NCBI RefSeq assembly: GCF_020510425.1
Contig: NZ_JAHBAH010000001.1
Span: 3,453,001-3,517,000, forward strand
Direction: 5' to 3'
Source of the DNA: Quatrionicoccus australiensis
Lineage (GTDB): Bacteria > Pseudomonadota > Gammaproteobacteria > Burkholderiales > Rhodocyclaceae
Length of the DNA stretch: 64,000 nucleotides
The first letter of the stretch is position 1; every line of letters begins with the position of its first letter. The notes below the pieces were generated by a model, which saw nothing but the letters and a program-made list of their open reading frames with translations, had not been told where the DNA came from and made no database searches. Both the position numbers and the translations under genes were made by a program. Below, in pieces: positions 38,564-46,219 of this stretch.

Positions 38564-38974
38564 TCAGCCGGGATTTTCCGGCAATTTCTTGGCCAGCAGC
38601 GGCAAGCCGAGGCGAGTGCGCAATGCCTGGCAATCGGGATTGGGCGTGCCGTCGGGCAGCCAACTGGCGAAATCGCGGCAGGTTGACGGGCGCTTCGCGT
38701 AGATCGTGCAACGGATGCCCGGTCGGCCGAGTTCGCCGCGCAGCGCGACGCAGCGCCCGTGGCCTCTTTCGGTGCCTTGCATGCAGGCGATCAGGGCGGT
38801 GACCTGGCTGGTCAGTTCGGCCGGCACGAAGCCGCCCGAGCCACCGGTCAACTCGCCGCAATAGAAGGAAACGCGGTAATACGCGCAGCAGGCACCGCAG
38901 TCGAGGCAGGGATTGTCCGGCGTCGCGGACGCGGGGGCAGTGGGAACCGGGGAGGCGTGAGTTCCTTGGCTCAT
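38564..38974 (-). CDS. YkgJ-family cysteine cluster protein
   Basis: 136 residues with the metal-cluster pattern CLDCGACC near the start (residues 23-30) and later single cysteines (CVAL, IRCTIY, STCRDFASW), which is the zinc/iron-binding CxxCxxCC family. The RPSTCRDFASW motif is typical. Its function is unknown; relatives are sometimes linked to rRNA or Fe-S handling. Cytosolic. A Pro/Ala-rich leader of about 20 residues precedes the cluster domain. Confidence 0.85.
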   Translation of the reverse strand: MSQGTHASPVPTAPASATPDNPCLDCGACCAYYRVSFYCGELTGGSGGFVPAELTSQVTALIACMQGTERGHGRCVALRGELGRPGIRCTIYAKRPSTCRDFASWLPDGTPNPDCQALRTRLGLPLLAKKLPENPG

Positions 38975-39016
38975 CTTCGGAAAACGGGAAAAACGTGGAA
39001 AGGGACGCGAATTTAA

Positions 39017-39934
39017 TCAATTCGGCCCGCTTTTGTCAGCCTCCGGTGGGTTGCCCAGGCGCTGTGCCGCTTCGATGACGGCGAGCACGCTCGGGTGGGT
39101 CAGCCGGCGTTCGACCGAGATCGCGAAATAACTGACCTGGACTTCCGTCGTCCGGCCGAGCACGGCCAGTTCGCCCGAGGCGACGAATTCCGCCTCGGCG
39201 ATGCTCGCGATGGGAAAGGCGCCAACGCCGCGCAGGCCGAAGGTGGCCATCAGCGCCGTATCGTCGAACTCGCCGACGACGCGGGCACCGATGCGCTTGC
39301 GTTCGAGCCAGGGCTGCAGGCTCTGGCGCAGGGTCGAATCCTCGCCCGGCAGGAGCAGCGGCAGATGGTTGAGGCAGGCGGGAAAGTCGGCGGCATGCGC
39401 CGCCGCCTGCTCACGGGCGACCAGGAAGGAGACGCCGGAGTCGAGCAGACGATGGTTGTAGGCGCGCACGCTGAAGCCGGGCGGCAGCGGGCCGTCGGAA
39501 ATGACCATGTCGAGTTCGTGTACCGCCAACTGCGCGAGCAGGCGGTCGAGCTGCCACTCGCGGCAGGCGAGGCGGGTCGGCTGTTCGCCGCGGATGGCCG
39601 GTTCGAGCAGCGTGCAGGCGAGCGACTTGGGCACCGCATCGGAGACGCCGACGCGGAACTCGGTCGGCCGGCCTTGCGGGTGATGCTTGATCATGACCTC
39701 AAGTTCGGCGCTCAGCGCAAACAGCTCGTCGGCGTATTCGAGCGCCATCTTGCCGGCTTCGGTGAGCACGATGTTGCGTCCCTGGCGGGCGAACAGCTCG
39801 GTGCCCAGGCTGCTCTCGAGCAGGCCGATCTGGCCGCTCAGCGTCTGCGGCGTGACATTGATCGCCGCGGCGGCGCGCGCCACGCTGCCGGCCTTGGCCA
39901 CCTGCCAGAAGTAGAAGAGGTGCTTGTGATTCAC
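39017..39934 (-). CDS. nhaR: LysR-family activator NhaR
   Basis: 305 residues, with a GTG start. The N-terminal winged helix (NHKHLFYFWQVAKAGSVARAAAAINVTPQTLSGQIGLLES) is the NhaR signature, followed by a LysR effector domain. NhaR activates sodium/proton antiporter genes in response to sodium. It is divergent from nhaD with 128 bases between, and a palindrome that may be its operator lies there. The GTG at 39934 is chosen because homology begins exactly at this point; upstream codons are not NhaR-like. Confidence 0.9.
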   Translation of the reverse strand: MNHKHLFYFWQVAKAGSVARAAAAINVTPQTLSGQIGLLESSLGTELFARQGRNIVLTEAGKMALEYADELFALSAELEVMIKHHPQGRPTEFRVGVSDAVPKSLACTLLEPAIRGEQPTRLACREWQLDRLLAQLAVHELDMVISDGPLPPGFSVRAYNHRLLDSGVSFLVAREQAAAHAADFPACLNHLPLLLPGEDSTLRQSLQPWLERKRIGARVVGEFDDTALMATFGLRGVGAFPIASIAEAEFVASGELAVLGRTTEVQVSYFAISVERRLTHPSVLAVIEAAQRLGNPPEADKSGPN

Positions 39935-39974
39935 GGGTGCTGGTAATCCATCGAGAAAGCCGCATGATTGGCTG

Positions 39975-39993
39975 AAATAAATCGAATTTATTT
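39975..39993. promoter_or_regulatory. Candidate NhaR operator
   Basis: The inverted repeat AAATAAA - TCGAA - TTTATTT lies midway between the divergent nhaR and nhaD genes. LysR-type regulators bind such T-N11-A palindromes near -65 of their targets. The position fits; binding is inferred. Confidence 0.5.
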
Positions 39994-40062
39994 TAATCCG
40001 CACATGCGCTAACTTGCTAACCCGATTCCTGTTGCCCCCAGTCCCTTTCATCGAGGTTTTGC

Positions 40063-41346
40063 ATGCTTGCCGCCCTTGTCGTCATTTTCATCGTCGCCTA
40101 TGCCGCGATCGCGCTCGAGCATCCGCTCAAGATCAACAAATCCGCCTCGGCCCTGATCGGCGCCGGCCTGCTGTGGACCGTCTATGCGCTGGGGCAGGGC
40201 GATCCGCACCTGGTCGGCGAGCAACTCGGCGAGTCGCTGACCGGCACGGCGCAGATCGTCTTCTTCCTGATGGGGGCGATGACCATTGTCGAAGTGGTCG
40301 ATGCGCACAACGGTTTCGAGGTCATCACCAAGCGCATCCGGACGACCCGGCTGTCGTCGCTGATGTGGCTGGTCGGCTTCGTGACCTTCTTCCTCAGTGC
40401 CATCCTCGACAACCTGACCACCACCATCGTGATGATCTCGCTGATGCGCAAGCTGCTCGCCAAGCACGACGACCGCCTGTTCTTCGCCGGCATCATCGTC
40501 ATTGCGGCCAACTCGGGCGGCGCCTGGTCGCCGATCGGTGACGTGACGACGACCATGCTGTGGATCGGCGGCCAGATCACTTCGCTCGCCATCATCAAGT
40601 CGGTGCTGCTGCCGGCCCTGGTCAGCATGCTGGTGCCGATGGCGATCACCGCCTGGGTCCTGCGCGGCAAGGAGGTGGTCAGTCCGGAAGCGGTCGATAG
40701 CGAGCACGGTCTGCGCACCAGCGAGTTCGAACGCAACCTGATGTTCTGCATGGGGATCGGCATCCTGGTTGCCGTGCCCGCCTTCAAGACCGTGACCCAC
40801 CTGCCGCCCTTCATGGGCATCCTGTTCGGGCTGGGCCTGCTCTGGCTGGTCGGCGACCTCGTGCATCGCCACAAGGAAGACGAGTTCAAGGTGCACTTCA
40901 CGCTGGCGCACGCGCTCGGCAAGATCGACATGAGTTCGCTCGTCTTCTTCGTCGGCATCCTGCTCTCGGTTGCCACGCTCGAACACACGCACATCCTGAC
41001 CTCGCTTGCGCAGTGGCTGGATGCAGCGGTCGGGCGGCAGGAAATTATCGTGCTGATCATCGGCATCGTCAGCGCCATCGTCGACAACGTGCCGCTGGTC
41101 GCCGCCTCGATGGGCATGTACGACCTGGCGCGCTTCCCGGCCGATCATTTCCTCTGGCAGTTCCTTGCCTACTGCGCCGGCACCGGCGGCTCCATCCTGA
41201 TCATAGGCTCGGCGGCCGGGGTGGCCGCGATGGGCCTCGAGAAAATCCACTTTTTCTGGTACGTCAGAAAAATCAGCGGTCTGGCCCTGGTCGGCTACTT
41301 TGCCGGCGCCGCGGTTTTCCTCGTCCAGCGCGGGTTGACCGCCTAG
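40063..41346 (+). CDS. nhaD: NhaD-type sodium/proton antiporter
   Basis: 427 residues with about 12 membrane helices. Characteristic pieces are IVEVVDAHNGFEVIT, LSAILDNLTTTIVM, AANSGGAWSPIGDVTTTMLWIGGQI and IVDNVPLVAASMGMYDL, which place it in the ion transporter superfamily NhaD branch with conserved Asp and Thr/Ser residues in broken helices. It expels Na+ in exchange for H+ across the inner membrane. GAGG lies ahead of the ATG. It is probably controlled by the divergent nhaR. Confidence 0.93.
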   Translation: MLAALVVIFIVAYAAIALEHPLKINKSASALIGAGLLWTVYALGQGDPHLVGEQLGESLTGTAQIVFFLMGAMTIVEVVDAHNGFEVITKRIRTTRLSSLMWLVGFVTFFLSAILDNLTTTIVMISLMRKLLAKHDDRLFFAGIIVIAANSGGAWSPIGDVTTTMLWIGGQITSLAIIKSVLLPALVSMLVPMAITAWVLRGKEVVSPEAVDSEHGLRTSEFERNLMFCMGIGILVAVPAFKTVTHLPPFMGILFGLGLLWLVGDLVHRHKEDEFKVHFTLAHALGKIDMSSLVFFVGILLSVATLEHTHILTSLAQWLDAAVGRQEIIVLIIGIVSAIVDNVPLVAASMGMYDLARFPADHFLWQFLAYCAGTGGSILIIGSAAGVAAMGLEKIHFFWYVRKISGLALVGYFAGAAVFLVQRGLTA

Positions 41347-41349
41347 GCG

Positions 41350-42114
41350 CTAGAGCGCGAAACGCAACAGCAGGCTGGCGCCGCTCGCGATCAACAACAG
41401 GTTGAGCAAGCGCGCCAGCTCCTCGCGGCTGATCTTCAGGTCGATATGCCGGCCGAGCCAGACACCCGCCGCCATCGCCGGCAGGAAGGCGAGCGCGGTG
41501 AGCAGCAGTTCCAGATCGAGCAGGCCGAGCGCCAGGCAGAGCACGATGCGCCAGACCGTGGACAGGCCGATCAGCACCGCCTGCGTGGCGCGAAAAGCCT
41601 CGCGGCTGGCCAGGTGGCGTTCGAGATAGCTGGCATAGACAAAGCCGCCGCTGCCGAACAGCCCGCCCAGGACGCCGCCGAACAAGCCGCTGGCCAGTGC
41701 CCGCCGGCCGCTCGGGCGGTTTTCACCCTTTTTTGCGAGTAGACCGCGCAGGCCCTGGCTGATGATGAACAGGCCGAGCGCCGCCGCCAGCGGCGCGGCC
41801 GGCAGGCGGGCAAGCAGCGCCACGCCGAGCAGCTGGCCGAGCAGCATGCCGGGAAAGAGGCGGCGAAAGGCCGGCCAGTCGACATGCCGGCGCGCCTGCC
41901 AGCCGCGCAGCGCCGAGCCGCCGAAATCGAGCATGGCCAACAGCGGCACGCTGCGCGCCACCGGCATGAGCAGGGTCAGCGGGCCGCCGGCAAACAGCGC
42001 CGAGCCGAAGCCGACCAGCGTGAACACCGTGTAGGCGGCCATCACGGCGAGCATGGCAAATATCAGGCTGCCCGGCTGCGCCAGCAGGTCGGCAAGAAAA
42101 TTGAAGTCGCTCAT
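41350..42114 (-). CDS. TauE/SafE-family membrane permease
   Basis: 254 residues with seven to eight membrane helices and the family's paired GGxxGxxFGxGG pattern (GLFGGVLGGLFGSGGFVYA). TauE/SafE proteins export sulfite or sulfonates and related anions; the substrate here is not evident. It is divergent from a LysR gene 94 bases away, which is its likely regulator. It is convergent with nhaD with a 3-base gap. Confidence 0.85.
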   Translation of the reverse strand: MSDFNFLADLLAQPGSLIFAMLAVMAAYTVFTLVGFGSALFAGGPLTLLMPVARSVPLLAMLDFGGSALRGWQARRHVDWPAFRRLFPGMLLGQLLGVALLARLPAAPLAAALGLFIISQGLRGLLAKKGENRPSGRRALASGLFGGVLGGLFGSGGFVYASYLERHLASREAFRATQAVLIGLSTVWRIVLCLALGLLDLELLLTALAFLPAMAAGVWLGRHIDLKISREELARLLNLLLIASGASLLLRFAL

Positions 42115-42172
42115 GGCGTCAGGCTCCGTGGGGTGATGGCTTCAATTCTCGATGCGGCTCAGGTATAAGACA

Positions 42173-42185
42173 AATATCGAATATC
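42173..42185. promoter_or_regulatory. Candidate LysR operator between tauE-like and lysR genes
   Basis: The near-palindrome AATATCGAATATC lies in the 94-base divergent gap and is AT-rich compared with its surroundings, as expected for a LysR site. It is weak evidence alone. Confidence 0.35.
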
Positions 42186-42208
42186 AAGCTAATCCATTCC
42201 ATAAAAGC

Positions 42209-43111
42209 ATGCCTAGCCTGAAACAGATCCGCTATTTCCTCAGCGTCGCCGACCTCGGTGGCTTCACGCCGGCCGCGGCCGGCCTGTTCGTGGCGCAACC
42301 GGCGCTGAGCCGGCAGATCGCGCTGCTCGAAGAAGAACTCGGCTTCGCGCTCTTCGTGCGCGAACCGCGCGGCGTGCGCCTGACCCCGGCCGGGGCGCTC
42401 TATCGTGAGCGGGTGCGCGGCGTCGAACAGCTCCTCGCCGGCGCCGCGGAGGAGGGCGGCCAGTTGGCGAAGGGCGAGGCCGGCGTGCTGCGTCTGCTGC
42501 ATTCCAGCTCGCTGCCGGCGCGCAGCCTGTTGCCGGCGATGCAGCGCTTTCTCGAAGAGTCGCCGCGGGCGCGCATCGATCTCGACCGCATCGCCTCGGA
42601 AACGCAGATCGGCGAAGTCGCCGCCGGCCGTGCCGACCTCGGCATCATCCGCCTGCCGGTACTGCGCCGCGACCCGGCCATCCGCTTGCTCGACCTGCCG
42701 CCCGAACGCCTGTGGGTCGCCCTGCCGCCGGCGCATGCGCTGGCCGGGCGCACCACCTTGCACCTCGCCGAACTGCAGGACGCAGCCTTCGTCTCCGCCG
42801 TCCATCGCGAACGCGGCGGCCTCGCCCGGCGTGTCACCGAACTCTGCCTGCAACGCGGCTTCGTGCCGCGCACCGCGCGCATCATCTCGCGCAAAACCTC
42901 GATGCTCGACCTCGTCGCCGCCGGCCTCGGCATCGCCGTCATCCCCGCCGGCATGACCTCGTTTGCCCCGACCGGCATCACCTTCCGGCCGCTGGCGGAT
43001 GCCGATGCCGAGGCGCACAGCGCGCTGCTGCTGCCGCTGCAGGCTTCACCGCTGGCGGAGCGGTTTGTCGGGGTGGTGCGGGAGATGCGGGGTGAGGCTG
43101 GTGATGCCTGA
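42209..43111 (+). CDS. LysR-family transcriptional regulator
   Basis: 300 residues. The N-terminal winged helix MPSLKQIRYFLSVADLGGFTPAAAGLFVAQPALSRQIALLEEELGFALFVR is followed by a LysR effector domain (about 90-290). The adjacent divergent TauE/SafE-like transporter is the probable target. The ATG at 42209 gives the canonical start; an upstream in-frame start would add a non-conserved leader. No effector can be named. Confidence 0.9.
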   Translation: MPSLKQIRYFLSVADLGGFTPAAAGLFVAQPALSRQIALLEEELGFALFVREPRGVRLTPAGALYRERVRGVEQLLAGAAEEGGQLAKGEAGVLRLLHSSSLPARSLLPAMQRFLEESPRARIDLDRIASETQIGEVAAGRADLGIIRLPVLRRDPAIRLLDLPPERLWVALPPAHALAGRTTLHLAELQDAAFVSAVHRERGGLARRVTELCLQRGFVPRTARIISRKTSMLDLVAAGLGIAVIPAGMTSFAPTGITFRPLADADAEAHSALLLPLQASPLAERFVGVVREMRGEAGDA

Positions 43112-43362
43112 TTGCGGTTTGTGCGGGATAGGGAATCAGATGGGAGCCGGCCATAAGCTGCCGGTCGAGGTAGCCATCCAATTTCAATCGCCAGGGCGTG
43201 CTGCGAGCTTGGCGAATGGCCGGTAGGAGGCGGCCAAATGGACGGCTGCTCTGCTTCGACCCGGCCATGAAGAGACGTAGCGGTCAAGAATATTGTCCAT
43301 GCCCGAATGACGGGTCAGCGATCTGGCGGAGGGCGCCATGTCAGGGAACCCTCCGCCATTTC
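43112..43362. other. Gap between lysR and the radical SAM gene
   Basis: No gene is supported. A hairpin (GGCGGAGGG at 43325-43333 with CCCTCCGCC at 43349-43357) lies next to the stop of the radical SAM gene. It may stabilise or end that transcript, but it lacks a good T run on the minus strand. Confidence 0.4.
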
Positions 43363-44733
43363 TTAACTCAGCGCGAACACGGTTTCCGTTCCCTCGTCCC
43401 ACCCGTCCCACAGATAGTCGTTTGCCTTGTCGTCGGCGATCAGGCGCAGGGCGTAATTAACCTGTTCCTTGTAGAAATCGCAAAAGGCGCCGATCTTGTC
43501 CATGCCGCCGTTCATCTCGAAGGCTTCGGCCGGACAGGGCGAGCCGCAGAAATGGCGGATCGCGCAGTCGCTGCACGGGCTGAACTGGTCGACATCGCGA
43601 CCGATCACCGTCCGGAAGGCCGGCGAGGCCAGGGCTGCCTCGACACCATCGACCAGCAGGTTGCCGCCGCGGAAATCGGGCAGGCCGATGAACTCGCTGC
43701 ACGGATAGAGGCTGCCGTCGGCGGCCAGCGCGAAGAATGCACGACCGCCGCCACAGGGCGAGATGTCGCACATCAGGCGGCGTGCCGTCGGGGCCAGGAT
43801 ACCGATCAGGATATTGGCGAAATTGGCCACCACCAGTTTGCGGCCGGTTTCCCGGTACAGTTCGTGGGTTCGGTCCATGGCCGCGAAGAAGGCCTTGGCC
43901 ATGTCGGCGTCGGCCGGCTTGACGCCGCGCGCGCCGGGCAGGGTGCAGCGCACGGTGTTGAGCATGCAGGTCGGCACTTCATGGGCATGGAACAGCTCGA
44001 CCATGCGCGTCAGGTAGGGCAGGTTCTCGGTCGTGCAGGTCGTGATGACGCTCCACGAACCGTAGCCACGCAGCTTCTCCATGGTGCGCAGCACCTGGTC
44101 GTGCACGCTCTTGCCTCCCCAGGTCCGGCGCGTCGCGTCGGTAATCCCGGCCATTGGACCATCGAGCGAAAGACCGATGCTGACGTTGCGCGAGGTCAGG
44201 AAATCGAGCCCCTGATCGTCGAGTAGCGTACCGTTGGTCTGCAGTCCGAAGATGAAGTCGTCACCGAAGGCATCGATCGCCGCGAAGACGGCAGACTGGT
44301 TCATCAACGGCTCGGCACCGTGAAAAATGGCGCGCGGCTTGCGGCCCGCTGGCATCACCGAACGGAAATAGTCGCGCAGCTTGCGCAGAGAGGCGAGCAG
44401 CGTGTCGAGCGGCATGTGGCTGCCGCCGCTGCGCTGGGTATCGGGCAGATAACAATAGGTGCAATTGAGGTTGCAGCGCTCGGTCGGGTTCAGGTAAACA
44501 CCGGAGGGCGTCAACTCAAAACGCAGGGCATGCAGTTCCTGGCGAAAAACGCCGGCCTTTTCGCGATAGGCGGCGAGCCCCGCCGGATCGAGCCCCTCGC
44601 GGAGTTTTCTCTTGTCGACCAAGGCCCAGAACGCAGTGTCAGGATCGGTCAAGGCCGCATAGACATCGTGACCAATGTCTATAGGCAGGAAATGCGGATC
44701 GCGCAGCGCTCCTTCAGGAAGCGAAGCGTTCAT
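43363..44733 (-). CDS. cbpB: Radical SAM/SPASM peptide-modifying enzyme (CbpB-like)
   Basis: 456 residues. The radical SAM cluster site CNLNCTYC (Cys87, Cys91, Cys94) is followed by a TIM-barrel core with LQTNGTLL and SLDGP, then a C-terminal SPASM region with cysteines in CDISPCGGG, LYPCSEF, PCSDCAIRHFCGSPCP and FCDFYKEQ for two auxiliary iron-sulfur clusters. Such enzymes install bonds or side-chain changes in short peptides. Its ATG overlaps the stop of the 49-residue gene (ATGA), so the two are coupled. A cobalamin riboswitch with terminator lies upstream of the pair. The symbol is a recollection of a family described with a cobalamin-controlled peptide; it was not checked. Confidence 0.85.
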   Translation of the reverse strand: MNASLPEGALRDPHFLPIDIGHDVYAALTDPDTAFWALVDKRKLREGLDPAGLAAYREKAGVFRQELHALRFELTPSGVYLNPTERCNLNCTYCYLPDTQRSGGSHMPLDTLLASLRKLRDYFRSVMPAGRKPRAIFHGAEPLMNQSAVFAAIDAFGDDFIFGLQTNGTLLDDQGLDFLTSRNVSIGLSLDGPMAGITDATRRTWGGKSVHDQVLRTMEKLRGYGSWSVITTCTTENLPYLTRMVELFHAHEVPTCMLNTVRCTLPGARGVKPADADMAKAFFAAMDRTHELYRETGRKLVVANFANILIGILAPTARRLMCDISPCGGGRAFFALAADGSLYPCSEFIGLPDFRGGNLLVDGVEAALASPAFRTVIGRDVDQFSPCSDCAIRHFCGSPCPAEAFEMNGGMDKIGAFCDFYKEQVNYALRLIADDKANDYLWDGWDEGTETVFALS

Positions 44734-44879
44734 TTGGCGACCTTCTTGTCCATCAGCACATAGTGCGACAGGCCCATGCCTTCCGGATTGCAGCTCTTGC
44801 GCACAGCGATGCTCGGGGCAACCGGCGCGGCCGGGGGCGATTGCGGGTTTTTTTCGGTTGAAGTCACGGCTTGGGTCAT
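44730..44879 (-). CDS. cbpA: 49-residue putative RiPP precursor peptide (CbpA-like)
   Basis: MTQAVTSTEKNPQSPPAAP forms a Pro/Ala-rich leader; the C-terminal part contains KSCNPEGMGLSHYVLMDKK with a single cysteine (Cys30) and Tyr40, likely targets of the partner enzyme. A strong ribosome site (GAGGAG, 5 bases ahead) supports the ATG at 44879. The longer open frame upstream crosses the terminator and is rejected. The stop overlaps the radical SAM start. Transcription should depend on the upstream cobalamin riboswitch. The final product and its role are unknown. Confidence 0.8.
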   Translation of the reverse strand: MTQAVTSTEKNPQSPPAAPVAPSIAVRKSCNPEGMGLSHYVLMDKKVAK

Positions 44880-44900
44880 TTTCCACTCCTCGGGAATACA

Positions 44901-44958
44901 AAAACAAAAAGGGCTCCGGCTGACAACACGCTTGCGCATGTGGTCAGCCGGAGCCCTT
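44901..44958 (-). terminator. Intrinsic terminator of the riboswitch expression platform
   Basis: A 14-base perfect stem (GGGCTCCGGCTGAC / GTCAGCCGGAGCCC) with a long loop is followed on the minus strand by TTTTTGTTTTTG. It lies between the cobalamin aptamer and the peptide gene, so ligand binding probably decides between termination and read-through. Confidence 0.9.
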
Positions 44959-44971
44959 GCCTTGGCTCCTT

Positions 44972-45140
44972 ATTGGCATCGATTCGTCTTCTGGCTTCCG
45001 GATCAGCCGAAGTGCTGCGCCTTCCCTGCGCGGTATGCCCCGCAAGTGGCTGGTCTGGCGACCATGCAGTCTTCGTCCCCGGTTACAGCGGCGGGCCCGC
45101 CACGGATTCGCACCGTGTTCCGTATCTCAATGCCGATAGG
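44972..45140 (-). promoter_or_regulatory. Cobalamin (B12) riboswitch
   Basis: Read on the minus strand it contains the ordered conserved elements of a class I cobalamin aptamer: ACGGTGCGAATCCGTGGCGG, then GCCGCTGTAACCGGGGACGAAG, then CCACTTGCGGGG, GCAGGGAAGGCG and the B12 box GCCAGAAGAC (44986-44995). A closing stem joins CGGCAT near 45133 and ATGCCA near 44974. A terminator follows. Cobalamin binding is expected to turn off the downstream peptide/radical SAM pair; that direction is inferred from the class. Confidence 0.92.
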
Positions 45141-45147
45141 AGCGCGG

Positions 45148-45177
45148 ATTCTCTCAAAACGCCACGGAAAGGGTCAA
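45148..45177 (-). promoter_or_regulatory. Possible promoter for the riboswitch transcript
   Basis: TTGACC (45172-45177) and GAGAAT (45148-45153) on the minus strand are 18 bases apart, a fair sigma-70 match just upstream of the aptamer. The -10 has four of six consensus bases. Confidence 0.4.
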
Positions 45178-45180
45178 GTG

Positions 45181-45323
45181 TCCTGGATTCTGTCCATGGC
45201 GAGAGGCGCTCCGCGTGACTGCTATCAGGAAACGGCGATGGCCGTTTTCGGCACCTTGCGGCCATAGCCAGGCAGTACCACCTGTTTTCCTCGTGGCGCG
45301 ATAAGAAGGCCTGCTAACGCCGG
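45181..45323. other. Short gap between riboswitch promoter and dinD fragment
   Basis: No gene is supported here. The inverted sequence near 45228-45246 (GGAAACGGCGATGGCCGTTTTC) may form a hairpin. No other structure is seen. Confidence 0.3.
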
Positions 45324-45809
45324 TCAATCCGCCAAGCCCAACCCCAACCCAGGCAAAAAAGCCCTTCCCCAGCGGTCGACCGCTGAAAAAGGGCAAAAAC
45401 CGCCGGTTGTGACCGGCGGGGGCTGGTGTTCGGAGTTGTTCCAGGCTTTCCTTGCCTGGATGGCAAAGTAGCTTTGGGCGAAGGCGATGGCTTCCTTGCG
45501 TGGGTCGCCGTTCTGCGCGATCAGGTAGCAGGCATAGCGAGTCAGCATGAAGTCGTCGACCTGGCGCTGACCGCCTTTGCCGATTTCGATCATTTTCGTG
45601 ACGCCACGAAAATGATCGCTCACCGCATAGCCAGTGGTTTCGCAGGACTCGATGGCGCGGTTGATGGCGGTCTGGAAGTTTTCCCAGCGCGCGTAGCCAA
45701 GCGGTTCCATGAGGTCGCGGGCAAACCAGAATTCAATGCCTTCGTCCGGGGTGTGCTGGCTCAGGCCATCAAAGTGGTTGGTCAAAGTTTGTACTACGGT
45801 CTTATCCAT
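45324..45809 (-). pseudogene. Truncated DinD-like protein (N-terminal BRO-type part, chimeric 3' end)
   Basis: 161 codons. The first about 125 residues match the DinD (DNA-damage-inducible protein D) pattern: GIEFWFARDLMEPLGYARWENF, a QRQVDDFMLTRYACYLIAQNGDPRKE core and IAFAQSYFAIQARK. DinD proteins are normally about 275 residues. The sequence after residue 127 is a frame-shifted translation of a duplicated segment that also forms the 3' end of the neighbouring phosphatase gene. The C-terminal half of DinD is therefore lost. A ribosome site (GGGGAG) precedes the ATG, so a short protein could still be made. Confidence 0.75.
45347..45456. repeat. Direct repeat copy A (dinD fragment 3' end)
   Basis: About 110 bases with more than 90% identity by eye to 46103-46219. 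It contains a terminator hairpin whose apex is the palindrome CGGTCGACCG (45373-45382). The differences are AAAAAG versus AGAAG, a two-base indel in the GGTTGT-GACC segment and a few substitutions near the end. Confidence 0.85.
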
Positions 45810-46102
45810 TGAGGCTCCCCGGAAGCATTTTCCCGGGGCCGGGAAAATGGTCTTGTGTACCCAAAGTCACGAAGGAGTGCGCTACGGTGCCGAACAGCGG
45901 CTTACCTGGCTGGCTGTGTAGTTCTCACCTGGACACCCGTTAGACAACGAAATCGATGGGAAAGGGGTGATGTTAATTGAATGAACAGCGATAGCGAAGT
46001 GTCTCTGCACGCCGATCAGGACAGGCTGAAAATCCACTCGCCCTTCCTGCTCGAAAGGTGTGTCAGTGACCGCCCGTCAACCCGCCTCCCACCAATTTCA
46101 AC
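45810..46102. other. Spacer between the dinD fragment and direct repeat copy B
   Basis: This 293-base stretch holds no supported gene. Short open frames (for example 45847-45921 on +) have no ribosome site or recognisable family. It probably entered together with the dinD fragment. Confidence 0.4.
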
Positions 46103-46219
46103 CCTGCCCAGGCAAAAAAGCCCTTCCCCAGCGGTCGACCGCTGAAGAAGGGCAAAAACCGCCGGTTGTCGCGACCGGCGGAGGGCTGGTGTTCAGAGTT
46201 GTTCCAGCGTTTCCTTGGC
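46103..46219. repeat. Direct repeat copy B (3' end of histidine phosphatase gene)
   Basis: This is the other copy of the ~110-base repeat. On the minus strand the hairpin GCCCTTCTTCAGCGGTCGAC / CGCTGGGGAAGGGC is followed by TTTTTT, so it acts as the terminator of the phosphatase gene, whose last codons lie inside the repeat. The palindrome is at 46132-46141. Confidence 0.85.

Noticed and set aside
43325..43357. Terminator after the radical SAM gene
   Set aside because: The GGCGGAGGG hairpin is real but is not followed by T on the minus strand, so it is recorded only as a hairpin.
44880..44939. N-terminal extension of the precursor peptide (MRKRVVSRSPFCFC...)
   Set aside because: It would begin inside the riboswitch terminator and skip the strong GAGGAG ribosome site at the chosen ATG.
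45847..45921. Short + strand frame (MVLCTQSHEGVRYG...)
   Set aside because: 24 codons, no ribosome site, no recognisable family; probably chance.
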